Shown one piece after another: positions 1-8,344 of a DNA stretch of 36,165 nt (within the stretch, counting starts at the first letter, position 1; every line of letters begins with the position of its first letter). The stretch spans positions 1 through 36,165 of the forward strand of contig JAJVUU010000014.1 in NCBI GenBank assembly GCA_021621525.1, read 5' to 3'. A program made the translations under genes and the position numbers. Under the pieces are notes generated by a model, which was not told where the DNA came from, searched no databases, and worked only from the letters and a program-made list of their open reading frames with translations. This stretch comes from Caryophanales bacterium. Its GTDB lineage: Bacteria > Bacillota_I > Bacilli_A > RFN20 > CAG-288.

Positions 1-712
1 TCCACGAGCCATAGGTTCTGTTAGAGAAGAATCTGAATTAACAATACTCTCAAGCTTTTTTCTATGATTTCTAAAAAGAAATTAGGTTAGAGAAGAATCT
101 GAATTAACAATACTCTCAAGCCATTTACTCCGTCTTTTTTCCCGTCACTATGTTAGAGAAGAATCTGAATTAACAATACTCTCAAGCATAACTAATGATT
201 CATCTTCAATTATTTCCGTTAGAGAAGAATCTGAATTAACAATACTCTCAAGCACTACGCTTATTTTTAACTGGCTTCGTAAGTTAGAGAAGAATCTGAA
301 TTAACAATACTCTCAAGCTAGTCCTTGCAACTCCGAAGTTGCCCTCGGTTAGAGAAGAATCTGAATTAACAATACTCTCAAGCATATTAGAATATAAAAC
401 AGGTTCTTCAAGAGTTAGAGAAGAATCTGAATTAACAATACTCTCAAGCATAAGTTCCACTTGAAGACGGGGTTGTGAAGTTAGAGAAGAATCTGAATTA
501 ACAATACTCTCAAGCTTATCATTTGGTTTTGATTACTAAAGATAGTTAGAGAAGAATCTGAATTAACAATACTCTCAAGCCGATAGCAGGCTCCAATTAG
601 CAAGTCCCTAGTTAGAGAAGAATCTGAATTAACAATACTCTCAAGCATGCAATTTTGTAAGCTGCGGCTTTCTCCTGTTAGAGAAGAATCTGAATTAACA
701 ATACTCTCAAGC
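1..712 (-). CRISPR. Type II-A CRISPR array, 11 repeats in view, continues past the left edge
   Basis: Eleven copies of one 36-bp repeat begin at 20, 86, 152, 218, 283, 348, 414, 480, 545, 611 and 677. Ten full spacers of 29 or 30 bp separate them and a partial spacer occupies 1-19. On the plus strand the repeat starts GTTAGAGAAG and ends CTCTCAAGC. On the minus strand it starts GCTTGAGAG and ends CTCTAAC, the usual type II form, so the array is read leftward like the cas genes. All visible copies look identical. The leader is on the right, so the spacer at 647-676 should be the newest. The spacer at 319-347 contains a self-complementary CAACT/AGTTG pair. No spacer target could be recognised by eye. 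Confidence 0.98.
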
Positions 713-787
713 CTCAAAAGTTTCACTTTTTAGCCGATTTTTCGTTAATTTCGCTAATATTTTAATCTTTTGCATTTTCTGAATCAA
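713..787 (-). promoter_or_regulatory. CRISPR leader and candidate pre-crRNA promoter
   Basis: Only 49 bp separate the first repeat from the csn2 stop. On the minus strand TTGATT (782-787), a 17-bp gap and TAAAAT (759-764) form a good sigma-A promoter that overlaps the last csn2 codons. Initiation near 752 would give about 40 nt of leader before the first repeat. The bases touching the repeat read TTTTGAG (713-719 complement), close to the known type II-A leader-end motif ATTTGAG used by Cas1-Cas2 for leader-side integration. The promoter is inferred from sequence only. Confidence 0.7.
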
Positions 788-1460
788 TATGTAATTCACA
801 AAGATCATCATCGACTCTAATGATGAATTCATGCTCCAATCTATAATAAGGAAGATGATTTGAAAGGATGAGATAATCCAATTCCAGGCTTCTCATCTCA
901 GCATCAAAGGCTTCCAACTCCTTTCGGGTAAGATAGTCACATAGATTCATGAAAATGAATACAGAAAAACCAAAGACAGAAGAAATTGTCCTGGTTTGAT
1001 TCAATAGATTTTCAAGGACATCCCCTTTTTCCTTGTCATATCTCAAGGAGAAGGCCTTAAGAAAAGAACTGATGGGAAGTTCGTCATCAAAAGTCAAAGG
1101 AACGGCATAATCATAACTGATCTTATCCAGATATTCAGATATCTGAGACAATAAGATTTCATACTCTTCCTTTGACTGATGGCAAAGGTGTGTCGTCAGA
1201 TCTTTTTGAATAGAGGCATTCAGCTTCTTCTCATCCAGTTCCATCAGAAGAGGGTCATTGACAAAGAAAACATGTTTTCCAAAGGGCAGCTGACCTTCAT
1301 CGTCATATAAAGTCGCATATTCGTCTTCATTCTCTATCTGATTTCTTATGCCAAGAATGAACTCTCTATAAAACCGAATGTTCTCGATATCCAAATAATA
1401 AATCGTCTTCCTATCGAAGATGATTTCTCTCTGTATATTCTTATATCTCAGACTCTTCAT
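762..1460 (-). CDS. csn2: Csn2, type II-A spacer-acquisition protein
   Basis: A 232-residue protein in the position expected for Csn2, last of the cas genes and next to the array. Its length fits the short (S. pyogenes-like, about 220 residues) Csn2 group rather than the long S. thermophilus type. Csn2 proteins form a tetrameric ring that threads onto DNA ends and are needed for spacer acquisition with Cas1, Cas2 and Cas9. The start codon overlaps the cas2 stop by 4 bp (ATGA), indicating translational coupling. The last codons also carry the candidate array promoter. Identification rests on position, length and general resemblance, because Csn2 sequences diverge strongly. Confidence 0.88.
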   Translation of the reverse strand: MKSLRYKNIQREIIFDRKTIYYLDIENIRFYREFILGIRNQIENEDEYATLYDDEGQLPFGKHVFFVNDPLLMELDEKKLNASIQKDLTTHLCHQSKEEYEILLSQISEYLDKISYDYAVPLTFDDELPISSFLKAFSLRYDKEKGDVLENLLNQTRTISSVFGFSVFIFMNLCDYLTRKELEAFDAEMRSLELDYLILSNHLPYYRLEHEFIIRVDDDLCELHIDSENAKD

Positions 1461-1780
1461 AGTTCTACTACCCTCTCATCACTGTTGACGATATCCGTCT
1501 CAAATTCACCTAAGAAATACGTGATTGATCCAAATTGTTTTTCCGTTACTGTCATCATGGAGACCAATCCCTCTTTAGGAAGATGATCGTTGATAAGCTT
1601 CTCAAGGTTCTTCACGGCAGATTCATTGATTGACAGCTTCACATAGATGGATTCCTGAAACATGATGAATCCCTGTCTCTTCAGGAATTTAACAAACCTT
1701 CGATATTCCTTCCTTTGGGCAGCGGTATTTACTGGAAGGTCAAACATCAATATGGACCTCATATATCTATAGTTGCCCAT
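1457..1780 (-). CDS. cas2: Cas2, CRISPR adaptation endonuclease-fold protein
   Basis: A 107-residue protein with the Cas2 ferredoxin-like N-terminus: first strand RSILMFDLP with the conserved Asp at residue 14, followed by RKEYRRFVKFLKRQGF and QESIYVKL, all typical of type II-A Cas2. It bridges two Cas1 dimers in the integrase complex; the metal-binding aspartate is usually dispensable for integration. Its start lies 14 bp inside the 3' end of cas1, and its stop overlaps the csn2 start by 4 bp, so cas1, cas2 and csn2 form a tightly packed operon. Confidence 0.95.
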   Translation of the reverse strand: MGNYRYMRSILMFDLPVNTAAQRKEYRRFVKFLKRQGFIMFQESIYVKLSINESAVKNLEKLINDHLPKEGLVSMMTVTEKQFGSITYFLGEFETDIVNSDERVVEL

Positions 1781-2648
1781 CTTGGAATGTGACTTTCAAT
1801 ATCTTGGACGGATCGTTGCTGTTCAAAGCGTTGAAAACGCTGAGGCAAAATGCATGGATGGCATTTTCAAGAATGGTGACCTTTCCATCGCAAAGATACT
1901 CTATATTCAAAGAATCAATGAGTTGCCTTTTGAAATCCTTCTCATTAAGATATTTTTGAACAACCATACGGTCAATAAAAGGGCGGAAAGGTTCCATCAA
2001 ATCACAACCGAAATTAAATGGATTTTCCGCCCCGATATGATGAATTCCCAATGCAGGAAGATATCCTGCATTGGAGATTTCACGATTGACTGACGATAGC
2101 AGCATCGAATAGCCATAGTTCAAATAGGTGTTCATGATATCTGCATCCTTACGCCTATCAAAGTCACTGCCGAACAATGAGGCAAAATATAATTTTGCAG
2201 ACAAGCCCTCTCGATTGAGAGTGTCTCCAGGTGATACTTCCGATAAGTAACCCTGAAGAATAGCATATGTCTTTTCATCACCTGTGAAACGAAGGATTCG
2301 ACTTTGGTTCTCAATCTTCTGGGAAATGATATTTGCCCAAACCGAATCCTGGATTTCCTTGCTCCAATGAATCTGAAGCTGGATTCTCTCATAGGTATTA
2401 TAAGCGCCGTGCTGAGGAACCAGTTCTGATTGAGGATTATGGGAACTGTCGCAAAAGATGACCTTGACCTTATGACTGACAAGTTCGGATATCAAGGCAG
2501 ATGTGATGCACACCTGCTGATTTTCTATGATAAGAATGGCAATTTCATCAAGAGGAATACGTACTTCCTTATCACTTCGGCAAACCAGATAGTTCAGCTG
2601 AGTTTCGAGTTTGCAACGATTGTTTACCTTGACGATTCGAAATGCCAT
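1767..2648 (-). CDS. cas1: Cas1, CRISPR integrase
   Basis: A 293-residue Cas1 of type II-A length. The C-terminal alpha-helical domain carries the metal-binding triad: Glu147 (in LNREGLSAKLYF), His203/204 (in LGIHHIG) and Glu219 (in CDLMEPFRPFIDR), matching the spacing of the known E/H/E set. It catalyses insertion of prespacers at the leader-repeat junction. Translation is supported by GGAGGA, formed by the last codons of cas9, just ahead of the ATG at 2648; cas9 ends 3 bp upstream. All key residues are present, so spacer acquisition is probably functional. Confidence 0.97.
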   Translation of the reverse strand: MAFRIVKVNNRCKLETQLNYLVCRSDKEVRIPLDEIAILIIENQQVCITSALISELVSHKVKVIFCDSSHNPQSELVPQHGAYNTYERIQLQIHWSKEIQDSVWANIISQKIENQSRILRFTGDEKTYAILQGYLSEVSPGDTLNREGLSAKLYFASLFGSDFDRRKDADIMNTYLNYGYSMLLSSVNREISNAGYLPALGIHHIGAENPFNFGCDLMEPFRPFIDRMVVQKYLNEKDFKRQLIDSLNIEYLCDGKVTILENAIHAFCLSVFNALNSNDPSKILKVTFQDGQL

Positions 2649-2651
2649 AAC

Positions 2652-5600
2652 TCATTCCTCCGGAACAGTAAACAGAACTCGTTCGAAAAGACCAGTTGTG
2701 GAAGTTTGGATGATTTGAGTGCCTGGGGTCAACATCTTAGAAAAAACAAGATTTCCAAATGCGGATGGTAAGTCATCTGCTAAATAATTTAAGTTAAGTC
2801 CTAAAGCGCTTTTGCAAGATAGCATCTTAATCATTATCGATAGAGTCTTTGCCATATCCAAAGTATTCAATTCTACAAAGGCTTCCTTCTTGGCCTTTAA
2901 TTTTTTTATTGTTGGGCTTAATTTAGGTAATCCTTCGAACTCCGGCCTTGTATATGACTCCTTAACAAGATAGTCAAACAACTCTTCGCATTCTTTCCTC
3001 GTAATATCATTTTTCTTATCGATATGGATGTCTTCTTTGCCATATTTCTGCAAGAACGTCAAATCCTTTTTCTGACCAGCGGAAAGATTGGTACCAAGCA
3101 AATTGCTGATTCTCTTGACAATCCTGACATATTGATTTGGAAGAATCAACTGAGTCTGATTGATACAAATCAGAGAATTCCCGGTTTTTCCGGTGATGGC
3201 AACCCTCACCATACCTTTCTTTCCGTTTTCGGCTTCGGTTGGGATTCTGACGATTGTATACTTCAACAGTTTCTCAATAAGAATCTCCGGTTTCTTAAGA
3301 CCATTATTCTGAACAAGATACTCTTCAAGTTTCTTTTGATCTGACCCGATGCTCTTTCTTACGATGGTAGGAACATACTCCAGGGAATAAGCAGTCTTTC
3401 CTTTCTTTCCCTCCGACTTCACCAAGGATGCATAAGGATTGGTCAAATCCGAATAACCACCATACTTTTTGGCATAATCCTCACATGCAAACGGTCCACT
3501 GGTCTTCAAAGGATAAGAAGCATCTCCGGCCTTAGCGGAATGAATGGAGATTTTATTGAAGAATCCTTGTTTCCCAACATTTGTCACCATCATCCTTGTG
3601 ACGACGATGTCATGATAGCCAAGACTCTTACGGACAAGATCAATCGTTCCCTTTCCATCCGGAAGTTCATTTCCGTTTTCATCATATCTCTTGGCCTTCC
3701 AAATCAAAGTATCCTTTTGATATACCCTTTGGTCATGTCTGAAGATATATCCAAGGTCCATATTGAAACCTTCGAAATGTTCCTTTCGATATCTGATCGT
3801 ATCCGGATTGCCAGTTGAAAAGACCTTATTATAGACATTGCCTACGACGATATTGAGATAAGCATCATGTGCATGATGGAAATCGTTGAGGTCTCTGGAC
3901 TTGACCAATCCGAATTCGGCACGGAACTCCGAAACAAGGCCAGCTTTGGAATAGACAATCTTTGCTTTTGGATCGATTGCCTTGAGAACATCACAGACCG
4001 CCTTGACAGACTGGCTTGTAGAGACAAGTTGTCTCTTTACGAAGCCAGAAAGGTCTTCATCAGTAAGAGGTTTGTTGATAGAACGAAGGAGACGTTTCAT
4101 CTTCATGTCAGGCATCAAAGGAACAGATGATAATTTGGAAAGAGAGTTCAAAGTTCTGATCCAGGCAATGCCCTTGTTCGTAAGAATGTCCTTAGGAATC
4201 GGATACTGATCCTGTTTCTTGTTATTGACGCCTCTTTCAACCAAAACCGTATTGGTGAAACTATCATCCTTCACCTTGGACTGAGGAATGATATGATCGA
4301 TATCATATTCCTTGGAAAGATCATCCAAGCTGATTTCCTCACCAGTATAGACAGATCTGCCAAGCTGCATGAAATATAAGAAGAGTCTCTTGCCTTTAAG
4401 TTCATCTTCATCTCTGGCTTCCAATTCCTTGGAGAGACGTTCGATACGGCTCTTGAAATACTCATCATCCATTTCGGACTTGAACTTCTTTGCACTTTCC
4501 AAAATTTCCTGAAGTTGCTTCTTGCGAGATTTCGTTCTCTTCTTTTCTCCTTCGCTTCTGGTCGATTCGACGAAATAGGAATCAAAGGAATCAATGTGAA
4601 GAATACGCTTGAGCTCATCGACGATTTTTATCGTCTGACGGAGAGCACGTTTCATCATAGGGGACGTATATTCCTGGTCAATCAGGTCTTCTGGTTTTTC
4701 CTGAAGAGCAGCATTGCATTCTTCTACCTGTTTCTTGAAGGCACTGCCCTCCTTCTCATATAACTCCATGAAATTGCTGTTTGTGAGCCACATTTCATCC
4801 AAAATGGAATACTCAAGCACTTCACCGGTTGCATTGTTGACCTTTTCTTCCTTTAGACCACAAAGAAGCTTCTTGGACAGCTTTCCCCAGCCATCATACT
4901 TCAAGCCAGAGAAGTACTTGATCTGACCAGCCGTCAGTCCCATCTTTTCAAGGCTCTTTCTGACCAAGCTCTTATCCTCAAACATGGCGATGGTATAGAT
5001 GATATCCTCAGCCTTATCGATAAGAGCAGGTTCATGAAGAAGTCTTTCCGAGAATCCCTGAGGATTCAACATATCAATCCAAGAGGAAAGATTGGCATGG
5101 AAGTCTTCATCCTTCGCTCCTTTTTCTTCATTGGTAAGACCATTGGTAGAAGCAAACTTCACGCTTTGCCCATACTTACGCTTCAAGGCTTCCTCAATCA
5201 TCTTCTTACTGGGCTTTCTTACCTTGAAATAAACTTCTTTGACAAGGTAAGCCTTGTCCTCAGTGAAAATCGGAGCCTCGTTGACATACCACTTGTTCAT
5301 CTCATTGAGCAGGATGAACATGGAATAATAAAGAGAATGTCTGGCCAGAGTAGGCTCATTCATCAGATATGTGCAATAATTCTTCAGATTCTCCATGAAC
5401 GCCTGGGCTGTCTTCTCTTCGTCAATCACATCATGGAAGTTCCACGGGGTGATTTTGACACCCGTCTGTTTCTTCTGTACCCATTTGTTGATTCCTTCAT
5501 CATCCGAAAGAGGCCCGACGTAATAAGGAATCTTGAACTTCAAAATAGACTCAATCTTAAAAGACTGCTTCTCAGGATTGTTGAAATCCTTATCCATCTC

Positions 5601-7049
5601 CAAAAGGAAAGGATAATATTGTCCTTGGTTCTTAAGTATCTCTCTCATCTCAATGAGGTTGAGCTGGTACGGAAGAACACCATTATCTTTGGAATTCTGC
5701 CTTAAAAGCAACGACTGGGCATCGATGGCATCACGGATATCCTTAAATTCATCAAAATCCGTTTCGGATTTAAAGACGAAATCCGGTTTGTCAAAAGAGT
5801 CCAAAGGAAGGATAGTCTTGATTTCCTTATACAGGTCATCCAAAGACGTCATATGATTTGAGGTGATCTTTTTGCTGTTATAATCCGTATAGCCGATATA
5901 TCCGGCATAGCTTGGCTTACCTGTCATTTTACGGAAGAAAGCAGAGTATTTCGAAGGATTATACTTGCGAATCAAATTTTTCAGTTCGGCAAGCTGCTTC
6001 TTATGAGAATCATAGATGCCGACCATCGCCTCGGAAACATATTTCTTTCCATTGAGGAGATGGCAAAGGATTCTTAAATCATAGATTTCTTTGATTTTTT
6101 GAATCAAAGAAATCCTTTCGGCACCGATATCATCCGTAAGCTTAGGAAGATCGACGTCCATAAAATCTTCCTTGGCAAAGTCAACGGAAACCTTAAGAAT
6201 CTCAGGTTCAGCTTCTAGGTCAGCAAACAGCTTTCCTAGAGCAATTTTGCTTCCTGAAATAAGTTTAAAGACGGAAGCTCTGAAATCAGTGCTCTTCATA
6301 CCTGTCAGGTTGAACTTACTGACCAAAGCATCGTAAATTTCGCCTTTCTTGGAAATTCGTTTGAAAGCATCAATAATCTGCACAGCAATCTTATCATCGC
6401 AGGGAATTTCACTCATAGCAGTGAGTTCGGATTCCTCATTGATAGAAGTGATGATGGCATTGAGCTCATCAAATAGTCTTTGAACAGTACTAGGGTCATT
6501 TCCGATAGAAGATAGTTCCCCTTCCGTCAAGAAATTACCGCGGTATTTGATCATATGGGCAAAGGCAAGATAAACCAAACGGAGATCAAATTTCTTTTCT
6601 GGATGATTGATCATATCCAGACGCAAATGATAAATCGTAGGATATTCTTCATAAAAATCCTTATCACTATAATCCTCATTGAAAAGAAGATATTGGTCTC
6701 TGAGCTCCTCTTTGCGATCCTCAAGATGGACGGCTGAATTGTTCAGTCGGTCAAAGAAAAAGGGATCGATTTTATCCATTTCAGGTTTGAAGATATTCTG
6801 AAGAAGAATGATTCTCCATTTTCTTCTTTGATATCTTCTTCTAGACTCACGGGCCATTCTACGAGATGCCGCAGTCTCAGCCTCATCAAACAATCTCGAT
6901 CCCCAAAGATGATTTCCATGATAATCGCTATGGTCACCATATTGAATCACCTTATGTTTCCTGACAATGTTGTAATCTCTGTCGGTAACACAAAAACCGA
7001 CACTGTCTGTTCCAATGTCAAGGCCCAAATAATATTTTTTCTCTTCCAT
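2652..7049 (-). CDS. cas9: Cas9, type II-A RNA-guided DNA endonuclease (1465 aa)
   Basis: Full-length Cas9 with every catalytic element. RuvC-I is LGLDIGTDSVG with Asp11. The Arg-rich bridge helix lies around residues 60-95. RuvC-II is YFVESTRSE with Glu828. The HNH domain is DIDHIIPQS with Asp918 and His919, plus Asn942 at the position of SpCas9 Asn863. RuvC-III is HHAHDAYLN with His1059 and Asp1062. The extra length over SpCas9 (1368) lies mainly ahead of RuvC-II. The C-terminus keeps TTGLFE, matching SpCas9 ITGLYE. An ungapped alignment from there puts Gly1432 and Leu1434 at the positions of the two NGG-reading arginines, so a different PAM is expected. AAAGGAG lies about 11 nt before the ATG. 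First gene of the cas operon. Confidence 0.98.
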   Translation of the reverse strand: MEEKKYYLGLDIGTDSVGFCVTDRDYNIVRKHKVIQYGDHSDYHGNHLWGSRLFDEAETAASRRMARESRRRYQRRKWRIILLQNIFKPEMDKIDPFFFDRLNNSAVHLEDRKEELRDQYLLFNEDYSDKDFYEEYPTIYHLRLDMINHPEKKFDLRLVYLAFAHMIKYRGNFLTEGELSSIGNDPSTVQRLFDELNAIITSINEESELTAMSEIPCDDKIAVQIIDAFKRISKKGEIYDALVSKFNLTGMKSTDFRASVFKLISGSKIALGKLFADLEAEPEILKVSVDFAKEDFMDVDLPKLTDDIGAERISLIQKIKEIYDLRILCHLLNGKKYVSEAMVGIYDSHKKQLAELKNLIRKYNPSKYSAFFRKMTGKPSYAGYIGYTDYNSKKITSNHMTSLDDLYKEIKTILPLDSFDKPDFVFKSETDFDEFKDIRDAIDAQSLLLRQNSKDNGVLPYQLNLIEMREILKNQGQYYPFLLEMDKDFNNPEKQSFKIESILKFKIPYYVGPLSDDEGINKWVQKKQTGVKITPWNFHDVIDEEKTAQAFMENLKNYCTYLMNEPTLARHSLYYSMFILLNEMNKWYVNEAPIFTEDKAYLVKEVYFKVRKPSKKMIEEALKRKYGQSVKFASTNGLTNEEKGAKDEDFHANLSSWIDMLNPQGFSERLLHEPALIDKAEDIIYTIAMFEDKSLVRKSLEKMGLTAGQIKYFSGLKYDGWGKLSKKLLCGLKEEKVNNATGEVLEYSILDEMWLTNSNFMELYEKEGSAFKKQVEECNAALQEKPEDLIDQEYTSPMMKRALRQTIKIVDELKRILHIDSFDSYFVESTRSEGEKKRTKSRKKQLQEILESAKKFKSEMDDEYFKSRIERLSKELEARDEDELKGKRLFLYFMQLGRSVYTGEEISLDDLSKEYDIDHIIPQSKVKDDSFTNTVLVERGVNNKKQDQYPIPKDILTNKGIAWIRTLNSLSKLSSVPLMPDMKMKRLLRSINKPLTDEDLSGFVKRQLVSTSQSVKAVCDVLKAIDPKAKIVYSKAGLVSEFRAEFGLVKSRDLNDFHHAHDAYLNIVVGNVYNKVFSTGNPDTIRYRKEHFEGFNMDLGYIFRHDQRVYQKDTLIWKAKRYDENGNELPDGKGTIDLVRKSLGYHDIVVTRMMVTNVGKQGFFNKISIHSAKAGDASYPLKTSGPFACEDYAKKYGGYSDLTNPYASLVKSEGKKGKTAYSLEYVPTIVRKSIGSDQKKLEEYLVQNNGLKKPEILIEKLLKYTIVRIPTEAENGKKGMVRVAITGKTGNSLICINQTQLILPNQYVRIVKRISNLLGTNLSAGQKKDLTFLQKYGKEDIHIDKKNDITRKECEELFDYLVKESYTRPEFEGLPKLSPTIKKLKAKKEAFVELNTLDMAKTLSIMIKMLSCKSALGLNLNYLADDLPSAFGNLVFSKMLTPGTQIIQTSTTGLFERVLFTVPEE

Positions 7050-7050
7050 C

Positions 7051-7079
7051 TTGAATTCTTCTCCTTTCTCTCTTAGAAT
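7051..7079 (+). promoter_or_regulatory. tracrRNA promoter
   Basis: TTGAAT (7051-7056), a 17-bp spacer and TAGAAT (7074-7079) form a near-consensus sigma-A promoter pointing right. Predicted initiation is near 7086, exactly where complementarity to the CRISPR repeat begins. The -35 box starts 2 bp from the cas9 start codon, and the cas9 Shine-Dalgarno lies within this promoter on the opposite strand. Confidence 0.75.
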
Positions 7080-7085
7080 AATTAC

Positions 7086-7152
7086 GAGTTAACAATACGA
7101 GTTCAAGTAAACAGTAATGTCTAACCCATGCCTGCGGTTCGCAGGTCTTTTT
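7086..7152 (+). ncRNA. tracrRNA
   Basis: The segment 7086-7108 is an anti-repeat. Against the minus-strand crRNA repeat it forms a lower stem of 6 bp (GCUUGA with UCAAGU). A bulge follows, with GA on the crRNA side and GAGU on the tracr side, then an upper stem of about 13 bp that includes GUUAACAAUAC. This is the same lower stem/bulge/upper stem layout as S. pyogenes, where the bulge is GA/AAGU. A short linker with a weak ACA-GUAA-UGU hairpin (7111-7120) follows, then a 6-bp GC-rich terminator hairpin. The RNA would be about 67 nt with a single strong 3' hairpin, shorter than the 89-nt S. pyogenes form. It is transcribed divergently from cas9. Confidence 0.9.
7131..7152 (+). terminator. tracrRNA terminator
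   Basis: CCTGCG, loop GTT, CGCAGG, then TCTTTTT: a perfect 6-bp stem followed by a U tract. It is also the 3' structural hairpin of the tracrRNA. Confidence 0.88.
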
Positions 7153-7154
7153 AT

Positions 7155-7160
7155 ATTATA
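7155..7160 (-). promoter_or_regulatory. Candidate cas9 operon -10 box
   Basis: On the minus strand the sequence is a perfect TATAAT, about 106 bp upstream of the cas9 start codon. No good -35 box sits at the right distance, so the promoter is weak, activator-dependent or misplaced. If used, transcription would begin near 7148 and run antisense through the entire tracrRNA gene before reaching cas9. The stretch 7161-7400 shows no gene. Confidence 0.4.
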
Positions 7161-7418
7161 GCGGTTTCAAAGCAACTTTCATTCTTTATTTTAATTTTTT
7201 TCATACAAGCACCGCAAATTCCATCCATTCCCTTTTTGCATAGCAAAAGTAAAAGATGAGTTTGATTCATCAAATATAATCTCAATTTGAATCGTCCGAT
7301 TTCCAGTCATATGTTTTTACTTCTTGAAGCTTTTTCTTCTAGAAATACTTGTCGCTTCCCAGGCGACCTATTTTTATATTCCTTGGAATAGACTAAATCC
7401 ATAAAAGGAGGCTATCCA

Positions 7419-8033
7419 ATGAATAGCAAGATAACGGAAGTCATATTCCTATTAGATAAGTCAGGATCCATGCATGGACTAGAAGAAAGCACCATCCAAG
7501 GATATGAGGAATTCATCGATTCACAAAGGAAAGAAGAAGGCACATGTCTTGTTACGACATGCTTCTTCTCTGATACACTTATGACCATCCATTCACATCA
7601 GGACATCCACAGCATTCCTCCCATGAAGAAAGAAGACTACATACCCAAAGGTTGTACGGCATTGTATGACAGCATCGGATATCTCATCAAGGATATCGAT
7701 GGATACCTTGAAGGAATATCCGAAGAAAGAAGCATCATCTTTGTCATCATCACAGACGGACTTGAAAATGCATCCAGAAAATACGATGCCAAAAGCATCC
7801 AAAGCCTTATTTCACAAAAGAAGGAATGCGAATGGAAATTCCTCTTCCTGGGATCAAACTTTGACATCAAGACGGAAGCTGAAAAGATAGGTCTTGATGA
7901 AGATGACTACGTATCATATCAGAACACTGAAACAGGAGTCAGGAAGAACTTCAAGGCTATCGGAAGAGCCATCAAAGCAGAAAGGATGATGGGATTCATC
8001 GATACTGGATGGAAGGAAGAAATTGAAAAATAG
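7419..8033 (+). CDS. vWA-domain (TerY/YegL-like) protein
   Basis: A 204-residue single-domain von Willebrand factor A protein. The metal-ion-dependent adhesion site is complete: DKSGSM (Asp13, Ser15, Ser17), Thr80 in PKGCTALYDS, and Asp113 in IITDG. Such stand-alone cytosolic vWA proteins bind Mg2+ and usually serve as partner-binding modules, often for AAA ATPases, kinases or tellurite-type stress systems; no such partner is adjacent here. The start follows AAAGGAGG at 7 nt. A weak promoter (TTGTCG, 17 bp, TTTTAT) lies upstream, with a short GTCGC/GCGAC inverted repeat inside. The gene is monocistronic, followed by a strong terminator. No signal peptide or membrane segment is seen. Confidence 0.88.
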   Translation: MNSKITEVIFLLDKSGSMHGLEESTIQGYEEFIDSQRKEEGTCLVTTCFFSDTLMTIHSHQDIHSIPPMKKEDYIPKGCTALYDSIGYLIKDIDGYLEGISEERSIIFVIITDGLENASRKYDAKSIQSLISQKKECEWKFLFLGSNFDIKTEAEKIGLDEDDYVSYQNTETGVRKNFKAIGRAIKAERMMGFIDTGWKEEIEK

Positions 8034-8050
8034 ATACGAGGAAACATACA

Positions 8051-8083
8051 TCCGGGGAAGTCTCAGGACAACCCCGGATTTTT
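8051..8083 (+). terminator. Terminator of the vWA gene
   Basis: TCCGGGG (8051-8057) pairs with CCCCGGA (8072-8078) across a 14-nt loop and is followed by TTTTT. It lies 17 bp after the stop codon. Confidence 0.85.
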
Positions 8084-8344
8084 CATAGACTAGAAGCTTC
8101 ATGAAAAGTTTCAAACCCATGTCAGCATCAATGACAGAATTAGCAAAAACGTAGAATTCTACAGGAAAATCAATTGGTCATCCTGATCATAACCAGATTC
8201 ATCAAATGATCATCCATCAAAGCTGAAGGCATAACTGACATAGCACTGAAAATCCGGGGCATGCTTCATCCAACCCCGGATCTGTCATTTTCGATTCAGA
8301 ACTGCATACCATTCTTCTGCTTGTAAGACAGAAAGAAGACATTC
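8084..8344. other. Intergenic stretch between convergent units
   Basis: No coding region is supported here. The stretch carries a second hairpin (listed separately) and otherwise unstructured AT-rich sequence. It separates the terminator of the vWA gene from the broken HxlR gene. Confidence 0.6.
8252..8281 (-). terminator. Minus-strand terminator with the same stem as 8051-8078
   Basis: ATCCGGGG (8252-8259) pairs with CCCCGGAT (8274-8281). Read leftward the hairpin is followed by TTTTC, so it would end transcripts from the HxlR pseudogene. The 8-bp stem is the same as that of the terminator about 200 bp to the left, which works in the other direction; the loops differ. Confidence 0.6.

Noticed and set aside
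319..347. Self-complementary spacer as a possible regulatory hairpin
   Set aside because: A single spacer with a short CAACT/AGTTG pair; spacers derive from foreign DNA and this needs no special explanation.
481..726. ORF with repeated LESIVNSDSSLT motifs
   Set aside because: It is the CRISPR array translated on the minus strand; the repeats are DNA repeats, not a protein.
5034..5705. 223-codon ORF antisense to cas9
   Set aside because: Cas9 coding is certain here; no start signals for the other strand.
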